Positions 61,554 to 64,000 of a DNA stretch of 64,000 nucleotides are shown here, piece by piece. Made by a program: the position numbers and the translations under genes. This DNA is from Collinsella sp. GTDB taxonomy: Bacteria; Actinomycetota; Coriobacteriia; Coriobacteriales; Coriobacteriaceae. The stretch lies in NCBI GenBank assembly GCA_029264355.1, contig JARIBW010000028.1, positions 83,512-147,511 of the forward strand, given 5' to 3'. The notes beneath the pieces were generated by a model, which saw only the letters and a program-made list of their open reading frames with translations, searched no databases and was not told where the DNA came from. Within the stretch, counting starts at the first letter, position 1. The number at the start of each line of letters is the position of its first letter.

Positions 61554-61565
61554 CTCAAATTCGAC

Positions 61566-61642
61566 TGGTGCGGCGTACAGGATTCGAACCTGTGACGTTC
61601 TGATTCGTAGTCAGACCCTCTATCCAGCTGAGGTAACGCCGC
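61566..61642 (-). tRNA. tRNA-Arg (ACG anticodon), copy 2
   Basis: Identical to copy 1. The duplicated block also includes the terminator and the flank with the GCGTGGTATATA promoter-like sequence. The interval between the copies is 327 bases. Confidence 0.97.
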
Positions 61643-61735
61643 AACGCGTGGTATATAATGCCATCAGTGATACATCGCGTCAAGGAATAATTAGCATTTT
61701 TTCCAATTATTGTAATCTCGCGTCAAGATCGGCAG

Positions 61736-62083
61736 TTATCTCACAATCGCCGCCTCCTTGATCCCATATGGGATACCAAGGCGTCTCATCAGATCGCAAA
61801 GGCTCGAGAGGCACTCATAACCCGTGTACTCCAGGCGCAACACCGCGGGCAACTGATACGCGGCATCCAGATGGAAATAATCCAAAAACTCGCGGACGCC
61901 CGCCGGGTTGACCATCGCCTCGACCGTATGGGGGCTCTCCCTGAAACTCCACTGCGTCAATGGTCCCGAGCTTTCCTGAATGATGCGAAGCGACCCCTCC
62001 GACGTGACCGAGCACCGGACCTCCAGACGCTCCCCCTCCTCTTCACTTGCGAACAACACCGCACCGCTGTCGAATACGTCCAT
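61736..62083 (-). CDS. Unrecognised 115-residue protein under an SOS-box-like promoter
   Basis: I do not recognise this family. It begins MDVFDSGAVLFASEEEGERL and contains SGPLTQWSFRESPHTVEAM; the last part is mixed alpha/beta with YECLSSLCDLM. It is soluble and slightly acidic. ATG 62083 has AAAGGGGAAGG upstream. Its promoter at 62119-62147 overlaps a LexA-type site, which suggests damage induction. No phage genes or toxin partner are nearby. Confidence 0.75.
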   Translation of the reverse strand: MDVFDSGAVLFASEEEGERLEVRCSVTSEGSLRIIQESSGPLTQWSFRESPHTVEAMVNPAGVREFLDYFHLDAAYQLPAVLRLEYTGYECLSSLCDLMRRLGIPYGIKEAAIVR

Positions 62084-62118
62084 CGCCTTCCCCTTTCTCT
62101 CGCCTTCTCAGTGGGATC

Positions 62119-62147
62119 AGTATACCCGAAAATAGAACGTATGTTCG
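62119..62147 (-). promoter_or_regulatory. Promoter with an SOS-box-like palindrome
   Basis: Reading leftward, CGAACATACGTTCT (62134-62147) matches the Gram-positive LexA box CGAAC-N4-GTTCG in nine of ten fixed positions. TATACT (62119-62124) is 17 bases beyond the end of the -35 position (CGAACA), so the box covers the -35. Confidence 0.65.
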
Positions 62148-62270
62148 TGTATATGCTGTTGAGAAACGCTCCCATGCGGGCAGTTTTGTCCGCACGATGC
62201 GATAGGCGCTCCGTGTGCGCCTATCGTGGATATTGCCCTTGAGGGGAGATCGGCACAGAAAAACGCCCCG

Positions 62271-62373
62271 TGTGCTCGATGGGAACGGGTGCCCGTCAGA
62301 GGCTCCTTATGGCTGCTTCCTTCCGGACCTGACCAGGTTCGGAACATATCGTCACCCGAACCCATCGAACGCG
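62271..62373 (-). ncRNA. ffs: Small signal recognition particle RNA
   Basis: Leftward transcript: the conserved SRP Alu-less core GGTCAGGTCCGGAAGGAAGC followed by AGCC is present and folds as the bacterial 4.5S-type hairpin. The outer stem is GCGTTCGATGGG with CCCATCGAGCAC, followed by TTTTT about ten bases past the stem. It binds Ffh to target membrane proteins. The ends are estimated from the outer stem. Confidence 0.9.
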
Positions 62374-62457
62374 CGAGGCGTGTCAATCCATGGTAGCCGT
62401 TCGAACGCGGCTCGTCCAGCTCCAACACGGTGAACCCACACCCCGGGTGCGGATGCG

Positions 62458-63774
62458 CTACATCATGGCCGCCAGACGATAGACGGTCTCACCCGCCATC
62501 TGAAGGTTCCTGCGGGCACGATCGGGGTTGAGGGCCTCATCAAGCGCCTGCGGGCCGGCTCCCACGGGGAGCACCGCATCGACGCCCGCGGCGTACACCG
62601 CATCGAGTTCGTCTTCGCGCGATCCGCAGACCGCGATCACGGGGACATCGGGGCGCAGGCGCTTCGCGCGACGGGCCACCCCCGCCGGGACCTTGCCCTG
62701 GGCGGTCTGCGCATCGATGGCGCCCTCGCCCGTGACCACCAAGTCCGCGGCGCAGACGGCATCGTCGAATCCGGCCATGTCGAGCACGGCGTCGATACCG
62801 GGCACGAGTTCGGCGCCGAGAGCGAGCAAGGCGGCCCCCATGCCCCCCGCGGCACCGGAGCCGGGAACGCCGAGCAGGGACTTCGGCCGAGCACCGACAC
62901 GCCCCACCTGCGCGGAACCCCCATCCAGCGCGTCGCGCGCCGCCGTGAGGCGCACCCCGTACGCCGTCATCCAGCCGTCGCACGCCACGAGCACCTCATC
63001 GCGAGCGGCCGTGGACAGGCCGGCCCCCAACCCCTTCTGGGGACCGAATATGCGCACGGCGCCACGCGGACCCACGAGCGGGCTCTTCACGTCGCACAGG
63101 GCGACGATCCGCACGCCGGCGAGTATGGCCCGTGCGGGGGCCAAGTCTATTGCGGCGGCATCTCGGACACCGTCGAGCCCGGGGCCGACCCGCTCGCCCG
63201 ACGCATCGAACACGCGCGCCCCCAGCGCCTGCAACATCCCGGCGCCGCCGTCCACGGTGGCGCTGCCGCCGAGACCGATATACACCGTCTCGGCCCCCCG
63301 GGACACCGCATCGGCGATCAGCTCCCCCACGCCGCGGGACGTGGCGGCGAGCACCGCCCCATGGGTCCGGGGAGAGAGGCCGATTCCGGCAGCCTGGGCC
63401 ACCTCCATCACGGCGCTGCGACCCTCAGGGCCATCGAAGATCAGGTAGGATGCATCGACCCGTCCGTCGACCGGGGCGCTCACGGGCGCGGCGCACGTCT
63501 CTCCGCACGGCATCCGCCGCAGCGCCTCGACGGTGCCCTCTCCCCCGTCCGCCACGGGAATCGCCGCGATGCGGACATCTTCGCCGGCACGGCGCATCCC
63601 CTCGGCGAGCCACGCCTCGACCTGCGCGCTCGCAGCGCACCCCTTGAACGAATCGATGGCGAGCAGCACATTGAGGGACCCCTGTGCACCGCCCTTGCGC
63701 GCCGGGGCCCACGGGCGGTGGGGACGCATGGGCGGACGGCCAAGGGCCGCGGGGGCCTTCGTCGAGGTCGACAT
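62458..63774 (-). CDS. Glycerate kinase
   Basis: A 438-residue kinase of the GlxK/GarK type-I glycerate kinase family. The N-terminal catalytic sequence is VLLAIDSFKGCAAS. Further conserved stretches are IPVADGGEGTVEALR, YIGLGGSATVDGGAGMLQALG and TGEGAIDAQTAQGK. Usual members have about 380 residues; about 35 extra N-terminal residues precede the match. The preferred start ATG 63774 has GGAAGG five to six bases upstream; a GTG inside the match (about 63669) is the alternative. The frame remains open further upstream to the window edge (63972 and beyond), so a longer or fused product cannot be excluded. Confidence 0.85.
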   Translation of the reverse strand: MSTSTKAPAALGRPPMRPHRPWAPARKGGAQGSLNVLLAIDSFKGCAASAQVEAWLAEGMRRAGEDVRIAAIPVADGGEGTVEALRRMPCGETCAAPVSAPVDGRVDASYLIFDGPEGRSAVMEVAQAAGIGLSPRTHGAVLAATSRGVGELIADAVSRGAETVYIGLGGSATVDGGAGMLQALGARVFDASGERVGPGLDGVRDAAAIDLAPARAILAGVRIVALCDVKSPLVGPRGAVRIFGPQKGLGAGLSTAARDEVLVACDGWMTAYGVRLTAARDALDGGSAQVGRVGARPKSLLGVPGSGAAGGMGAALLALGAELVPGIDAVLDMAGFDDAVCAADLVVTGEGAIDAQTAQGKVPAGVARRAKRLRPDVPVIAVCGSREDELDAVYAAGVDAVLPVGAGPQALDEALNPDRARRNLQMAGETVYRLAAMM

Positions 63775-64000
63775 GGGCGCCTTCCCGCAATCGTCGCACG
63801 AGGCGTTCTTCGGGGCCCACGGGCTGGAGACATCACGGGGGCGCTCGGTGCCTTCCGTGCGTCTCGAATCCCGCAATCTGCGGAAAAACGAACGCAACTC
63901 CGCCGCGCACTCATCTTCCAGAACACCCGAGACAACTGGGAACCCATGGTTCAAGCGGGCATCGGCGCCCACGTCGTACAGCGTTCCGAGCGCGCCGCCC

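Noticed and set aside
61361..61558. 65-codon frame starting MRAPGNGG
   Set aside because: It starts in the tRNA terminator hairpin and matches its copy only by that repeat; no Shine-Dalgarno and no match.

Overview
The window is a gene-dense, high-GC bacterial chromosome segment, read here as a Coriobacteriia actinobacterium and most likely a gut anaerobe close to Collinsella (inference, no marker gene was compared). The basis is pyruvate formate-lyase with its activase, 2x[4Fe-4S] ferredoxin, many PTS and nucleoside-scavenging genes, an HspR-controlled dnaK operon typical of actinobacteria, a small SRP RNA, and Fe-S NADH:flavin oxidoreductase chemistry. No phage, plasmid, CRISPR array or intact insertion sequence is seen.

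Layout. 1-4.1 kb: aspartate-family amino acids (asd and lysC leftward, thrC-thrB rightward). 4.2-10.6 kb: leftward beta-glucoside operon (PRD regulator, PTS IIA, IIB, an unrecognised membrane protein, IIC, GH1 6-phospho-beta-glucosidase), preceded by a 42-bp palindrome that abuts the regulator's ribosome site. 10.8-14.3 kb: pyruvate formate-lyase, in which the catalytic protein has no glycyl-radical domain; that domain is an 83-residue separate gene with its own promoter. 14.8-24.7 kb: rightward nucleoside uptake and catabolism cluster (deoD, BMP-type lipoprotein, ABC ATPase, two permeases, cdd, pyrimidine phosphorylase, deoC, deoB). 24.8-27.8 kb: ArsC-like protein without its cysteine, nucleoside hydrolase, uppP, universal stress protein. 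28-34.4 kb: LacI regulator, two-component pair, an unknown gene with purH, GNAT. 34.6-38.6 kb: DUF2207 membrane protein, ferritin, tRNA-Ser, gluQ and a 51-residue acidic ORF.

38.7-46.9 kb: heat-shock block (clpB, cysteine-rich protein, hspR, dnaJ, grpE, dnaK, then ferredoxin). The dnaK and clpB promoters share the same 26-bp element, and every gap inside dnaK-grpE-dnaJ-hspR holds a stem-loop. 47-51.1 kb: de novo NAD operon nadA-nadB-nadC with a NiaR-type regulator; tandem 12-bp repeats overlap the predicted -35. 51.1-59.1 kb: a protein resembling a degenerate uracil-DNA glycosylase, thioredoxin, a peptidoglycan-binding-domain protein, tRNA-Gln, a HAD phosphatase, a 127-bp inverted-repeat element, a lipoprotein, pyrE, ilvE, DedA, serine acetyltransferase. 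59.1-64 kb: Fe-S flavin oxidoreductase, two identical tRNA-Arg genes in duplicated flanks, an unknown gene with an SOS-box-like promoter, SRP RNA, and a glycerate kinase whose frame stays open to the window edge.

Most of the window is well-known housekeeping metabolism. The best candidate for something unusual is the obligately split pyruvate formate-lyase. Next come the SOS-box gene, the UDG-like protein, the inverted-repeat element and the regulatory palindromes.
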